This document shows, in pieces, positions 1 to 5,317 of a DNA stretch of 5,540 nucleotides (positions are counted from its first letter, which is position 1; each line of letters starts with the position of its first letter). The position numbers and the translations under genes are program-made. Source of the stretch: Deltaproteobacteria bacterium CG07_land_8_20_14_0_80_60_11 (GTDB taxonomy: Bacteria; Desulfobacterota; Desulfobaccia; Desulfobaccales; 0-14-0-80-60-11); NCBI GenBank assembly GCA_002779455.1, contig PEWM01000254.1, positions 1-5,540 of the forward strand. The letters are read 5' to 3'. Under the pieces are notes generated by a model. That model did not search any database, was not told where the DNA came from, and was given only the letters and a program-made list of their open reading frames with translations.

Positions 1-280
1 TCTGCTTGAGACCGGCGGGGAAGCGGGGGTCGTCCTGGGTGACCATCTCGGCCCCCTGGACCGCCAGCTGCGCCAGCCGCTCTTCCAGCTTATCCCAATC
101 CCGGAAACCGGCAATCGCCTGGGCCATGGCCGGGGTGATGCCCTTGACGGCCACCAGGTCCTGAAACGAGGCCTTAAAGATCGCCGCGGGGTTGCCGAAC
201 CGCTGGAGCAGGCGCTGCCCCAGCACTATCCCCACCCCGGGGATGCTCCGGAGGCCCAGCCAGGGGAGTTTATCGGTCAT
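1..280 (-). CDS. dprA: DNA-processing protein DprA, N-terminal part (cut by window edge)
   Basis: The start codon ATG is at 280-278 and the frame stays open to the window edge, giving 93 codons. Residues 5-55 contain a helix-hairpin-helix-like pattern (LGLRSIPGVGIVLGQRLLQRFG, cited here by its SIPGVG and LLQRFG blocks), followed by a second VKGITPAMAQAIAGF turn. The segment QGAEMVTQDDPRFPAGLKQ then matches the conserved entry to the DprA core (E...g...it..D..yP..L). Known for the family: DprA/Smf loads RecA on incoming single-stranded DNA during transformation and binds ssDNA with a Rossmann-like domain. That domain, with its GSR motif, lies outside the window. The Shine-Dalgarno is poor (GGTGA about 8 bases upstream). 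The gene diverges from the dodecin gene. Family assignment is good, but integrity of the whole gene cannot be judged. Confidence 0.85.
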   Translation of the reverse strand, partial: MTDKLPWLGLRSIPGVGIVLGQRLLQRFGNPAAIFKASFQDLVAVKGITPAMAQAIAGFRDWDKLEERLAQLAVQGAEMVTQDDPRFPAGLKQ

Positions 281-528
281 GGCGTTTTCACCGGAATTCC
301 TTTGCTTTGAAATGGCCGTCTCGTTCCGGTTCTATTCGATTTAGGGGTGAAGCACAAGGAAAAAGCCCATGAGTCTGCTCAACATTTGACCCGAGCGAGA
401 TTAATCTGCTCCACTTAAGGTGAGGCGCCAGGCGCCCCTGATATTTTGTCCTTAATTTTCCCCGGGACGATTGCGCCTCCGGGGTAGCCGCTCCGGCGGA
501 AATCTCCCTGATCTTTTCCCCCGGGGCC

Positions 529-556
529 TTGCAATGGCGATAAACAACCTTAAAAT
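529..556 (+). promoter_or_regulatory. Putative sigma-70 promoter of the dodecin gene
   Basis: A -35 box TTGCAA (529-534, 4 of 6 consensus) and a -10 box TAAAAT (551-556, 5 of 6) are separated by 16 bases. The segment is AT-rich in an otherwise GC-rich region. The predicted start of transcription is about 563-564, exactly where the first leader hairpin begins, leaving a leader of about 70 bases before the dodecin start. This is pattern matching only. Confidence 0.5.
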
Positions 557-563
557 AAACAAA

Positions 564-590
564 GGGCCAACCGGCAACACCGGTTAGCCC
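564..590. promoter_or_regulatory. Leader hairpin; terminator-like when read on the minus strand
   Basis: The arms GGGCCAACCGG (564-574) and CCGGTTAGCCC (580-590) pair at ten of eleven positions (only C568/A586 mismatched) around a five-base loop CAACA. On the plus strand it would sit at the very 5' end of the predicted dodecin mRNA, where such hairpins can protect transcripts. On the minus strand the same stem is followed directly by TTTGTTTATTTT, the layout of a Rho-independent terminator, so it could block antisense transcription running towards dprA. Both readings are inferred. Confidence 0.5.
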
Positions 591-592
591 CA

Positions 593-610
593 CCGGCAGA
601 CGGAAGCCGG
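593..610 (+). promoter_or_regulatory. Second leader hairpin just before the dodecin ribosome binding site
   Basis: CCGGC (593-597) pairs with GCCGG (606-610) across an eight-base loop. It ends ten bases before the AAGGAGGT ribosome binding site. CCGG segments in hairpin 1 could pair alternatively with those here, so a switch between two folds is conceivable, but nothing in the sequence demonstrates it. Confidence 0.3.
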
Positions 611-619
611 ACCATCCTG

Positions 620-627
620 AAGGAGGT
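620..627 (+). promoter_or_regulatory. Strong Shine-Dalgarno of the dodecin gene
   Basis: AAGGAGGT is a full eight-base match to the anti-Shine-Dalgarno, seven bases before ATG 635. It is much stronger than any other ribosome binding site in the window, fits a highly expressed small protein, and fixes the start. The out-of-frame ATG at 628 is too close to be used. Confidence 0.75.
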
Positions 628-634
628 ATGAGCC

Positions 635-844
635 ATGTCAGGTACCAATGTCGCCAGGATAACTCATATTATCGCTGAATCCCCCAAGGGCTTTGATGAT
701 GCGGTGCAGGTGGGGTTCGCCCGGGCCGCCAGCACCCTGAGGGGCATTACCGGCCTGCGCATCGTCGAGCAGCGGGTTTCGGTCAAGGAGAACAAGATCA
801 ACACGTACCGGGTGAAGATGGAGGTTATTTTTATCCTGGATTGA
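635..844 (+). CDS. Dodecin family protein (non-canonical, calcium-dodecin-like)
   Basis: The protein has 69 residues, the usual dodecin length, with a beta-alpha-beta-beta order. A first strand (VARITHIIAESP) is followed by an amphipathic helix (FDDAVQVGFARAASTLRG), then two long strands with IVEQRV and TYRVKMEVIFILD. Dodecins assemble as hollow dodecamers, and canonical members bind flavins using a Trp at the start of strand 2 and a Gln in strand 3. Here the Trp position is Gly40 and the Gln position is Arg59. From memory, the TYR(I/V)K(L/M)EV ending and the lost Trp resemble Mycobacterium tuberculosis Rv0379, described as a calcium dodecin that does not bind flavin. Family assignment is strong, and loss of canonical flavin binding is inferred from the two substitutions. 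It has its own promoter and a strong ribosome binding site. The decayed rtcA begins 66 bases downstream. Confidence 0.88.
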   Translation: MSGTNVARITHIIAESPKGFDDAVQVGFARAASTLRGITGLRIVEQRVSVKENKINTYRVKMEVIFILD

Positions 845-910
845 GTTGCCCCGGGTCCCAAGAGTTCAGGGACGGAGAGTAAGATCTAAGGTTGCCTCCC
901 TGGTGAATTA

Positions 911-1330
911 ATGCTCTCTCTGGACGGTTCTTACGGCGAGGGGGCGGGCAGGTTCTGCGCCCCGCCCTCTCCCTGGCCGCTTTAACGGGGGCGCCGGTCC
1001 GGATCGAACGCATCCGGGCCCGGCGCTCCAAACCGGGGCTCCGGCCCCAGCACCTCACCGCAGTTCAGGCCGTGGCCCGGGTCTCCCAGGCGGAGGTCAC
1101 CGGGGCCCACCCCGGCCGCATCTTCCGCTTTCCGGGCCCTGACCGCGGCCGCGCAACTGCCGGAGCACGTGGCCCGGCGGCAGGCGGCCAGACTCACGGT
1201 CCGCCTGGGGAAGGCGGCGCCGGTGGAAATTATCTCCGCGGGCGGCCAGGACCCGGGCAGCCTGGTCTTTGAGCAGTTCCTGGGGCCGATTTTTGAAGTC
1301 CGGGGGCGCCGGGGGAGATTTTTTGTCAGG
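911..1330 (+). pseudogene. rtcA: Decayed RNA 3'-terminal phosphate cyclase (rtcA) remnant
   Basis: Starting from ATG 911, the reading MLSLDGSYGEG matches the RtcA N-terminus. The frame then slips by one base at the G-run 940-944. With one extra G it would read on as GQVLRPALSLAALTGAPV, then SKPGLRPQHLTAVQAVAR and AEVTGAHPG, all hallmarks of the family. From about 1127 the homology continues in another frame (LPEHVARRQ, then QDPGSLVF), which aligns near residue 200 of the E. coli enzyme. Roughly 110-120 codons are therefore missing between about 1110 and 1135. Past 1285 the similarity fades, with an in-frame stop at 1294-1296. The C-terminus, including the histidine that accepts AMP in RtcA, is gone. 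RtcA converts RNA 3'-phosphates to 2',3'-cyclic phosphates. A single frameshift could be a sequencing error, but the internal deletion and missing end make this a true pseudogene. The upstream ribosome binding site is weak (GGTGA). Confidence 0.82.
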
Positions 1331-1373
1331 GGGGCCAGTAGGCCAGTGAGACCAAAGGGCGCTACTGGTCCTG
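1327..1373. repeat. Imperfect inverted repeat in the convergent gap
   Basis: CCAGTAG (1335-1341) pairs with CTACTGG (1362-1368), and outside it CAGG (1327-1330) pairs with CCTG (1370-1373) with a GGG bulge between. It lies between the end of the rtcA remnant and the stop of the converging membrane glycosyltransferase. It could act as a transcript-end hairpin, but there is no T-run after it on either strand, so I do not call an intrinsic terminator. Confidence 0.35.
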
Positions 1374-1398
1374 ATACCAACATAATCGCACCACGGCA

Positions 1399-2829
1399 TT
1401 ACGGCTCTGCCTTCGAAACCGGCAACGGGTGATTCCCCGGCAAGTTCCTGTTTGCCAGAGCGGAATCCACGTCCTTGAGGCCCAGGGCCAGGAGCAGGGC
1501 GGCCACCGGGGTGAGGTGGAGGAGCAGGCGGTCCAGGGTGGCCCGGACATAGGCGGGGAACTCCGCCGCGCCGGTGGGCGCCACGGCGTAGGCCAGGATA
1601 ATGGCTAGAAGGTTGCCCCCCACAAAGAGGGCCAGGAAGAGCCGGGGAGAGCGCCACAGGCGGTTGCCGGCCAGAATAAGGGCCAGGGCCAGGGCCGGCC
1701 AGAGGAACCCGAAGTAATAGGGTTCCGCCAGCCCGGCGAGCAGGTAGTAGATGGCCTGCACCATCTGGTGGGGATAAAAGCCCTGGATGTGGTCGGCGCC
1801 GATTTCTATTTTTTGCTGCATGGCGAAGAGCCGCCAGGGAAGGTAACCCGCGACCAGTCCGGCCAGGGGGACGGACAACTGTCCCAGGCGGCGGACCCAG
1901 CGCGCCGGGCGCAGCCAGGCCAGGGTCAGCGCCGCCGCCAGGATCAGGGTGGCGGCCAGGGGCGGGCCTTCATATTTGCACCAGGCCATGCCCGCCAGGC
2001 AGCAGGCCGACAGGGTCAGGCTGCCCCGGGGGGCGGCGCCGGCCAGCCAGAGGTAGATCAGGCCCGCGCCTCCCAGGGTGAAGAAGGCCAGGGGCAGATC
2101 GGCGTAGGCGATGTACAGGTGGACGATGAAGACGGCGCCGTTCAACGCCAGAAACGCCGTTAGGCCCAGGGCCGACCGGCGGCTCAGGCCCAGCCGGGCC
2201 GCCAGGGAGTAGAGCAGGCCCAACAGCAGCGCCCCCCAGAGCGGGAAAATGACCTTGGCCAGGGAATCGTTCACCTGGCCCAGGGCGAAGTAAAGGTAGC
2301 TCAGGAGGAGGGGGATGAGGTTGGGGTAATAGTTGTGGGCGTCGATGCAGGTCAGATCCAGGCCCCGGCTGGCATAAAAGATCCTGGCCTTGCAGCCCCA
2401 GGTGGCCACGGCATCCCAGGCCCATATGGGGTAGAGCGCCGCCCGGGGCAGGGCATAGAGAAACACTATCCCCAGCAGCCCCAGGAAGAGCCAGTCCCAG
2501 CCGTTAAAGGCAATACGGGGGCGAACCTGGCACGCCCGCCAATCCTCCCGGACGGCCCGGCGGCCCCGGGGGGCCAGGAGCAGGGCGGCGGCCAGGGCCA
2601 GGGGCGGCCCTAAAATCCATTCCAGACCGAACGGCACCCCCCCCAAAGTCAGGGCCAGCATCCAGAGGGTGAGGACCAGGACGCCGGCCCCGAAGCTGAA
2701 GGCGGCCCGCTCTAAGCCGCTGAAATCCCGGGGACGGGGGATTAGGAGGGTGAGCCATGCATAACCCAGGAAGAAGAGAGCTCCCAGCCCCAGCAGCAGA
2801 CGCAGTAAGGTGATCCCTGCCTCAATCAT
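1399..2829 (-). CDS. GT-C fold integral membrane glycosyltransferase (PMT/GT39-like)
   Basis: The 476-residue protein is strongly hydrophobic, with about ten or more membrane segments. TM1 is about residues 6-30, TM2 43-63, TM3 66-87 and the next 112-128, continuing to near residue 450. After that helix comes a first outer loop with AWDAVATWGCKARIF (Asp139, Lys147) and then NYYPNLIPLLLSY. The acidic residue in this loop and the downstream YP..IP block are typical of GT-C enzymes, which transfer sugars from polyprenyl-phosphate donors on the outer face of the membrane. The C-terminal RLLLHLTPVAALLLAL is also common in this group. I prefer ATG 2829: it overlaps the stop of the upstream gene in ATGATTGA and has GTGGGG five bases ahead. 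An upstream in-frame ATG at 2856 would add nine residues and a 35-base overlap. The sugar and acceptor are unknown. Confidence 0.75.
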   Translation of the reverse strand: MIEAGITLLRLLLGLGALFFLGYAWLTLLIPRPRDFSGLERAAFSFGAGVLVLTLWMLALTLGGVPFGLEWILGPPLALAAALLLAPRGRRAVREDWRACQVRPRIAFNGWDWLFLGLLGIVFLYALPRAALYPIWAWDAVATWGCKARIFYASRGLDLTCIDAHNYYPNLIPLLLSYLYFALGQVNDSLAKVIFPLWGALLLGLLYSLAARLGLSRRSALGLTAFLALNGAVFIVHLYIAYADLPLAFFTLGGAGLIYLWLAGAAPRGSLTLSACCLAGMAWCKYEGPPLAATLILAAALTLAWLRPARWVRRLGQLSVPLAGLVAGYLPWRLFAMQQKIEIGADHIQGFYPHQMVQAIYYLLAGLAEPYYFGFLWPALALALILAGNRLWRSPRLFLALFVGGNLLAIILAYAVAPTGAAEFPAYVRATLDRLLLHLTPVAALLLALGLKDVDSALANRNLPGNHPLPVSKAEP

Positions 2830-3325
2830 AAAAACCCCACCGCAAGAGGTCGGCATCCACCCGGAAGATCAGTCCCGGACCCGGGAGATTTACCCGGTGA
2901 AAGGCGGGGGAGTGCATGGCGGCCTGGACCCCGGGCCCCGGAGGCTTTTGGGCCTCCCTGATGAGCAGAAAGGCCGCGTGCTCCTGGTGCAGGGCATAAA
3001 AGAGGAAGCTGGCGGGAATCTCCGGGGACAGGAGGATATGCCGCCGGGGAGCCAGGTAGTAGCGGACCTCGATTTCTTTGCCGGCGGCGTAATCATCCAG
3101 GAAGACGTAGGTGGCGTGCTCCGGGATGACGGCCTGTAAGGCGGTGGCCCAGCGATAGAGCGGCTCTGCCTGCCGGATGGCGGCGCCCACGTTCCCGCGG
3201 GCGGCTCGCCGGGCCAGGTCCCTGGCCTCCGGCCCGAAGTACCAGATCAGCCACAGGACCTGGAGCCCCCAGAGACCGAGGATCAGCCCCACCAACCAGA
3301 GTCGCCACGTTTTAGCCGGGGTCAT
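2822..3325 (-). CDS. Single-pass membrane-anchored protein of unknown function, coupled to the GT-C enzyme
   Basis: The 167-residue protein has a short positive N-terminus (K5, R8), one Trp/Leu-rich membrane segment at about residues 9-30, and then a soluble domain expected to lie outside the membrane. The domain contains IPEHATYVFLDDY (67-79) followed by RYYLAPRRHILLSP (88-101). This pattern resembles small proteins or C-terminal domains I have seen beside GT39-like genes (…Y.L.PRR…), but I cannot name a family. There is no Cys for a lipobox and no recognisable catalytic motif. Its stop overlaps the start of the glycosyltransferase by eight bases, so translation is almost certainly coupled and the two proteins probably work together. 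No Shine-Dalgarno is evident before ATG 3325. No alternative ATG, GTG or TTG lies upstream before the in-frame stop. Confidence 0.68.
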   Translation of the reverse strand: MTPAKTWRLWLVGLILGLWGLQVLWLIWYFGPEARDLARRAARGNVGAAIRQAEPLYRWATALQAVIPEHATYVFLDDYAAGKEIEVRYYLAPRRHILLSPEIPASFLFYALHQEHAAFLLIREAQKPPGPGVQAAMHSPAFHRVNLPGPGLIFRVDADLLRWGFYD

Positions 3326-3354
3326 AGTATGGAAAGCCGACGAGGCGGCAACGG

Positions 3355-3370
3355 GGACCTGACCAGGTCC
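3355..3370. promoter_or_regulatory. Perfect dyad GGACCTG-AC-CAGGTCC ahead of the anchored-protein gene
   Basis: Two seven-base arms are separated by two bases. The dyad lies 30 bases upstream of ATG 3325 and 11 bases downstream of a TATAAG (-10-like, minus strand, 3382-3387). The two-base centre is too tight for a good full RNA hairpin and is more typical of an operator for a dimeric repressor. No good -35 box accompanies the TATAAG, so the promoter itself is weakly supported. Confidence 0.35.
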
Positions 3371-3415
3371 AGCCCTGATCTCTTATACTGAGTTGGGCTC
3401 AAAAGGCTATTTTCT

Positions 3416-3466
3416 GTAGCCGCAGGCTTTAGCCTGCGCCTGCACAGGCTGGAAAGCCTGTGCCAC
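3416..3466. repeat. REP/BIME-like composite palindrome, copy 1
   Basis: Two hairpins lie side by side: CGCAGGC/GCCTGCG (3421-3427 and 3432-3438, loop TTTA) and GCACAGGCT/AGCCTGTGC (3442-3450 and 3455-3463, loop GGAA). The left end carries GTAG (3416-3419) and the right end reads GTGG on the opposite strand (3463-3466). A GTAG-type tetranucleotide at the foot of a hairpin is the signature of REP elements mobilised by RAYT (TnpA-REP) transposases. It lies just downstream of the GT2 stop on the minus strand. There, a further weak stem GGCTA/TAGCC followed by TTTT (3401-3421) might help end transcription. Confidence 0.7.
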
Positions 3467-3512
3467 CCTTTGACTGCAACCTGGTATTAGGCCCCGGGCG
3501 CCCATGTTAAGA

Positions 3513-4202
3513 TTAATCCGCGCATTTAAATCGGATGATGTGATAGATGGCGGCGATGCCGTCCCGCCAGGTGATCTTTTTCCCGGCATCGTAGTCCCGG
3601 CCGTGGTATTGGATGGGCACCTCGTAGATGCGCCAGCCCTTTTTGGCGATTTTGGCGGTGAGTTCGGGCTCCACCCCGAAGCGGTCGCACTTGATCCGGA
3701 TCCCCTTAAGCACCTCGGCCCTGAATACCTTGTACCCCACCTCCATGTCGGACAGATTCAGGTTGGTGAACACGTTGGACAGGGTGGTCACCGCCCGGTT
3801 GCCCATGTAGTGCCAGAAGAACAGGACGCGGTGGGGCCGGCCGCCCACCATCCGGCTGCCGTACACCACGTCGGCCACGTCCTGTTGGATGGGCTCCAGC
3901 AAAGAGGGGTAATCGACGGGGCGGTACTCCAGATCGGCGTCCTGGATGATGACCACGTCCCCGGTCACCTGGGCGAAACCGGTGCGCAGGGCCGCGCCTT
4001 TCCCCTGGTTGCGCCCGTGATAAAAGGCCTTGACGTTTTCATATTGCTGGACCAGCCGGGCCAGGATTTCCCGGGAGCCATCCGTGGAGGCGTCATCCAC
4101 CGCGATGATCTCTTTGTCGTAAGGCGTCGCCTGCACCAGGCGAAAGATCTCCTCCAGGGTGGCTTGCTCGTTGTAAATCGGAATAACGATACTCAGCTTC
4201 AT
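3513..4202 (-). CDS. Family 2 glycosyltransferase, polyprenyl-phosphate sugar synthase-like
   Basis: The 229-residue cytoplasmic enzyme has a GT-A fold. It opens with MKLSIVIPIYNEQATLEEIF, then VDDASTDGS (nucleotide binding), NQGKGAALRTGF, and the metal-binding DXD as QDADLEYRP. These are followed by VYGSRMVGG and a second half with NLNLSDMEVGYKVFRAEVL and GVEPELTAKIAKKGWRIYEV. This order is that of dolichol-phosphate mannose/glucose synthase-like enzymes, which put a sugar from a nucleotide donor on a polyprenyl phosphate. It ends without the two C-terminal membrane helices of GtrB/ArnC-type enzymes. ATG 4202 is chosen because GGGAG lies eight bases upstream. A TTG at 4217 would swallow this ribosome binding site. 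The product could feed the GT-C enzyme nearby, but substrate identity is unknown. Confidence 0.85.
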   Translation of the reverse strand: MKLSIVIPIYNEQATLEEIFRLVQATPYDKEIIAVDDASTDGSREILARLVQQYENVKAFYHGRNQGKGAALRTGFAQVTGDVVIIQDADLEYRPVDYPSLLEPIQQDVADVVYGSRMVGGRPHRVLFFWHYMGNRAVTTLSNVFTNLNLSDMEVGYKVFRAEVLKGIRIKCDRFGVEPELTAKIAKKGWRIYEVPIQYHGRDYDAGKKITWRDGIAAIYHIIRFKCAD

Positions 4203-4249
4203 GCGGGCTGCTCCCAAGTATTTATGTTTTCATTATATATTCTTATACC

Positions 4250-4279
4250 ACTATACCAGGGAAAACGTTAATTTGGTAA
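4250..4279 (-). promoter_or_regulatory. Putative promoter of the GT2 gene
   Basis: Read on the minus strand, TTACCA (4279-4274, 4 of 6 for -35) is followed after 18 bases by TATAGT (4255-4250, 5 of 6 for -10), preceded by TGG to form an extended -10. A second TATAAT lies closer to the gene at 4237-4232. The 4218-4300 stretch is an AT-rich island between GC-rich genes, so GT2 can probably be transcribed independently of moaA. Confidence 0.45.
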
Positions 4280-4311
4280 GAGGGTTTGAGCATAAGAATA
4301 CGTGTAATAGC

Positions 4312-4330
4312 CGGCGGAGGTCAGCCGCCG
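4312..4330 (-). terminator. GC hairpin overlapping the moaA stop codon
   Basis: CGGCGG (4312-4317) pairs with CCGCCG (4325-4330) around a seven-base loop, and the moaA stop at 4323-4321 lies inside the loop. No T-run follows on the minus strand (GCTATTACAC), so at most it is a weak or Rho-assisted end signal. Confidence 0.25.
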
Positions 4331-5298
4331 ATGCTGACCATGGACGGGGGGGACCAGAGAGAGGCCAGGGTGGGGGCGGGGGAAACGCAGCCTTTTAAGC
4401 GGATGGCTTCCCGGAAGAGCTGGGCCAGGGCTGCGTCGGAGGCGCCCTGGCGCAGCGGCCCCTTGATATCCAGTTCCGGCGCGGCAAAGAGACACGGCCG
4501 CAGCGAACCGGCCGCGGTGAGGCGCAGGCGGTTGCAGGTGGGGCAGTGATGGTCGCTGACGGAGCTGATGAAGCCTAACTCTCCCCGGAACCCGGGGACC
4601 CTGAAAGTCCGGGCGGGGCCGGCGGTGGCCGGGGAGGTGACCGCGTCCAGGGGACCCAGCCCCGCCAGCCGCCGGCGGATCTCGGCCATGGGCAGGAAGT
4701 GGCGGCGCCAGCGCGCCTCATCCACCGTGGGCATGAATTCGATGAAACGCACCTGGAAGGGGTGGTCCCGGGTCAGACGGGCGAAGTCCAGGAGTTCGTC
4801 GTCGTTTAAGTCTTTTAAGACTACGCAGTTGATCTTGACGGGGTTGAAACCCAGGGCCGCGGCCCGCTCGAGGCCGGCCATGACGTCGCCGAAGCGGTCG
4901 GAACCGGTGATCTCCCGGTAGCGTTCCGGCCGCAGGGTGTCCAGGCTGAGGTTAAGGTGGCGCAAGCCGGTGGCCAAGAGGTCCGGGGCCAGCTCCGCCA
5001 GGCGCACGCCGTTGGTGGTGAGGCAGACTTCCTCGATTCCGGGGACCTGATGCAGGAGATGGATAAACTCCAGGACGCCCCGGCGCAGCAGAGGCTCGCC
5101 GCCGGTGACCCGGAGCTTCTTGATGCCCACCCCGGCGGCCACCCCGGCCAGGCGCAGCATTTCTTCATAGCGCAGGATTTCCGGGGCCGGCAGCTTCTGC
5201 CAGCCTTCCCAGGAGGTGCAGTAGAAACAGCGAAGATTGCAGCGGTCGGTGATGGAGACCCGCAGATAATTGATCTGGCCCGGCAAAATATTTTCCAC
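4321..5298 (-). CDS. moaA: GTP 3',8-cyclase MoaA (molybdenum cofactor biosynthesis, step 1)
   Basis: The 325-residue radical SAM protein has a normal MoaA length. The N-terminal cluster motif is C20-x3-C24-x2-C27 within VSITDRCNLRCFYC, followed by VTGGEPLLRRG (65-74, SAM binding) and LTTNGVRL. The second, MoaA-specific cluster is C252-x2-C255-x13-C269 within SDHHCPTCNRLRL, with Arg257 and Arg259 matching the GTP-contacting arginines. The chain ends in MVSIGG, the conserved Gly-Gly tail needed for activity. All catalytic features are present. MoaA rearranges GTP to 3',8-cyclo-7,8-dihydro-GTP, which MoaC turns into cyclic pyranopterin monophosphate. No other Moco gene is in the window. The start is GTG 5298. 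No other start lies upstream in frame nearby, and no clear Shine-Dalgarno is present. There is a 118-base gap to the GT2 gene. Confidence 0.95.
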   Translation of the reverse strand: MENILPGQINYLRVSITDRCNLRCFYCTSWEGWQKLPAPEILRYEEMLRLAGVAAGVGIKKLRVTGGEPLLRRGVLEFIHLLHQVPGIEEVCLTTNGVRLAELAPDLLATGLRHLNLSLDTLRPERYREITGSDRFGDVMAGLERAAALGFNPVKINCVVLKDLNDDELLDFARLTRDHPFQVRFIEFMPTVDEARWRRHFLPMAEIRRRLAGLGPLDAVTSPATAGPARTFRVPGFRGELGFISSVSDHHCPTCNRLRLTAAGSLRPCLFAAPELDIKGPLRQGASDAALAQLFREAIRLKGCVSPAPTLASLWSPPSMVSIGG

Positions 5299-5317
5299 TC
5301 GATTGAATATACCCCAA

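Larger units (their letters stand above)
281..634. other. Divergent intergenic region between dprA and the dodecin gene
   Basis: This 354-base stretch holds no convincing gene. A 101-codon open frame on the minus strand (288-593) has no family resemblance and runs through a promoter and a hairpin. Visible elements are: a 10-base perfect palindrome AGATTAATCT at 398-407; a GGCGCC doublet at 424-429 and 431-436; an inverted repeat CCCCGG/CCGGGG at 460-465 and 479-484; a sigma-70-like promoter at 529-556; and two hairpins at 564-590 and 593-610. I found no clear match to a named riboswitch class. Promoters for dprA must lie here, but I see no good -35/-10 pair for them. Confidence 0.6.

Noticed and set aside
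369..389. Six-codon minigene ATG…TGA (MSLLNI) on the plus strand as a leader peptide
   Set aside because: There is no convincing ribosome binding site at proper spacing and no attenuator downstream. It also lies upstream of the best promoter.
288..593. 101-codon open frame on the minus strand
   Set aside because: The composition is random-looking with no family signal, and it crosses the dodecin promoter and a terminator-like hairpin. It is more likely chance in stop-poor, GC-rich DNA.
520..634. Riboswitch of a known class upstream of dodecin (c-di-GMP, fluoride, glutamine glnA-type GACGGAAG)
   Set aside because: Only a short GACGGAAG similarity is present, without the conserved core of any of these classes.
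911..1272. Programmed frameshift producing an intact RtcA
   Set aside because: Even with the slip corrected, the middle third and the C-terminus of the enzyme are absent, so no functional cyclase would result.
1097..1657. 186-codon minus-strand open frame
   Set aside because: It is antisense to the rtcA remnant and overlaps the C-terminal part of the membrane glycosyltransferase in another frame. It is Pro/Gly/Arg-rich, as expected for a GC-rich shadow.
1768..2163. 131-codon plus-strand frame rich in Gln, Gly and Ala
   Set aside because: It is antisense to hydrophobic Leu/Ala codons of the membrane glycosyltransferase, which produce Gln/Gly-rich shadows.
3401..3421. Intrinsic terminator GGCTA/TAGCC plus TTTT after the GT2 gene
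   Set aside because: The stem has only five pairs and the T-run four bases, so it is too weak to list as a feature. It is noted under the REP element.
3504..4271. 255-codon plus-strand open frame
   Set aside because: It is a mirror frame of the GT2 gene, whose motifs (DXD, VDDASTDGS) on the minus strand are unmistakable.
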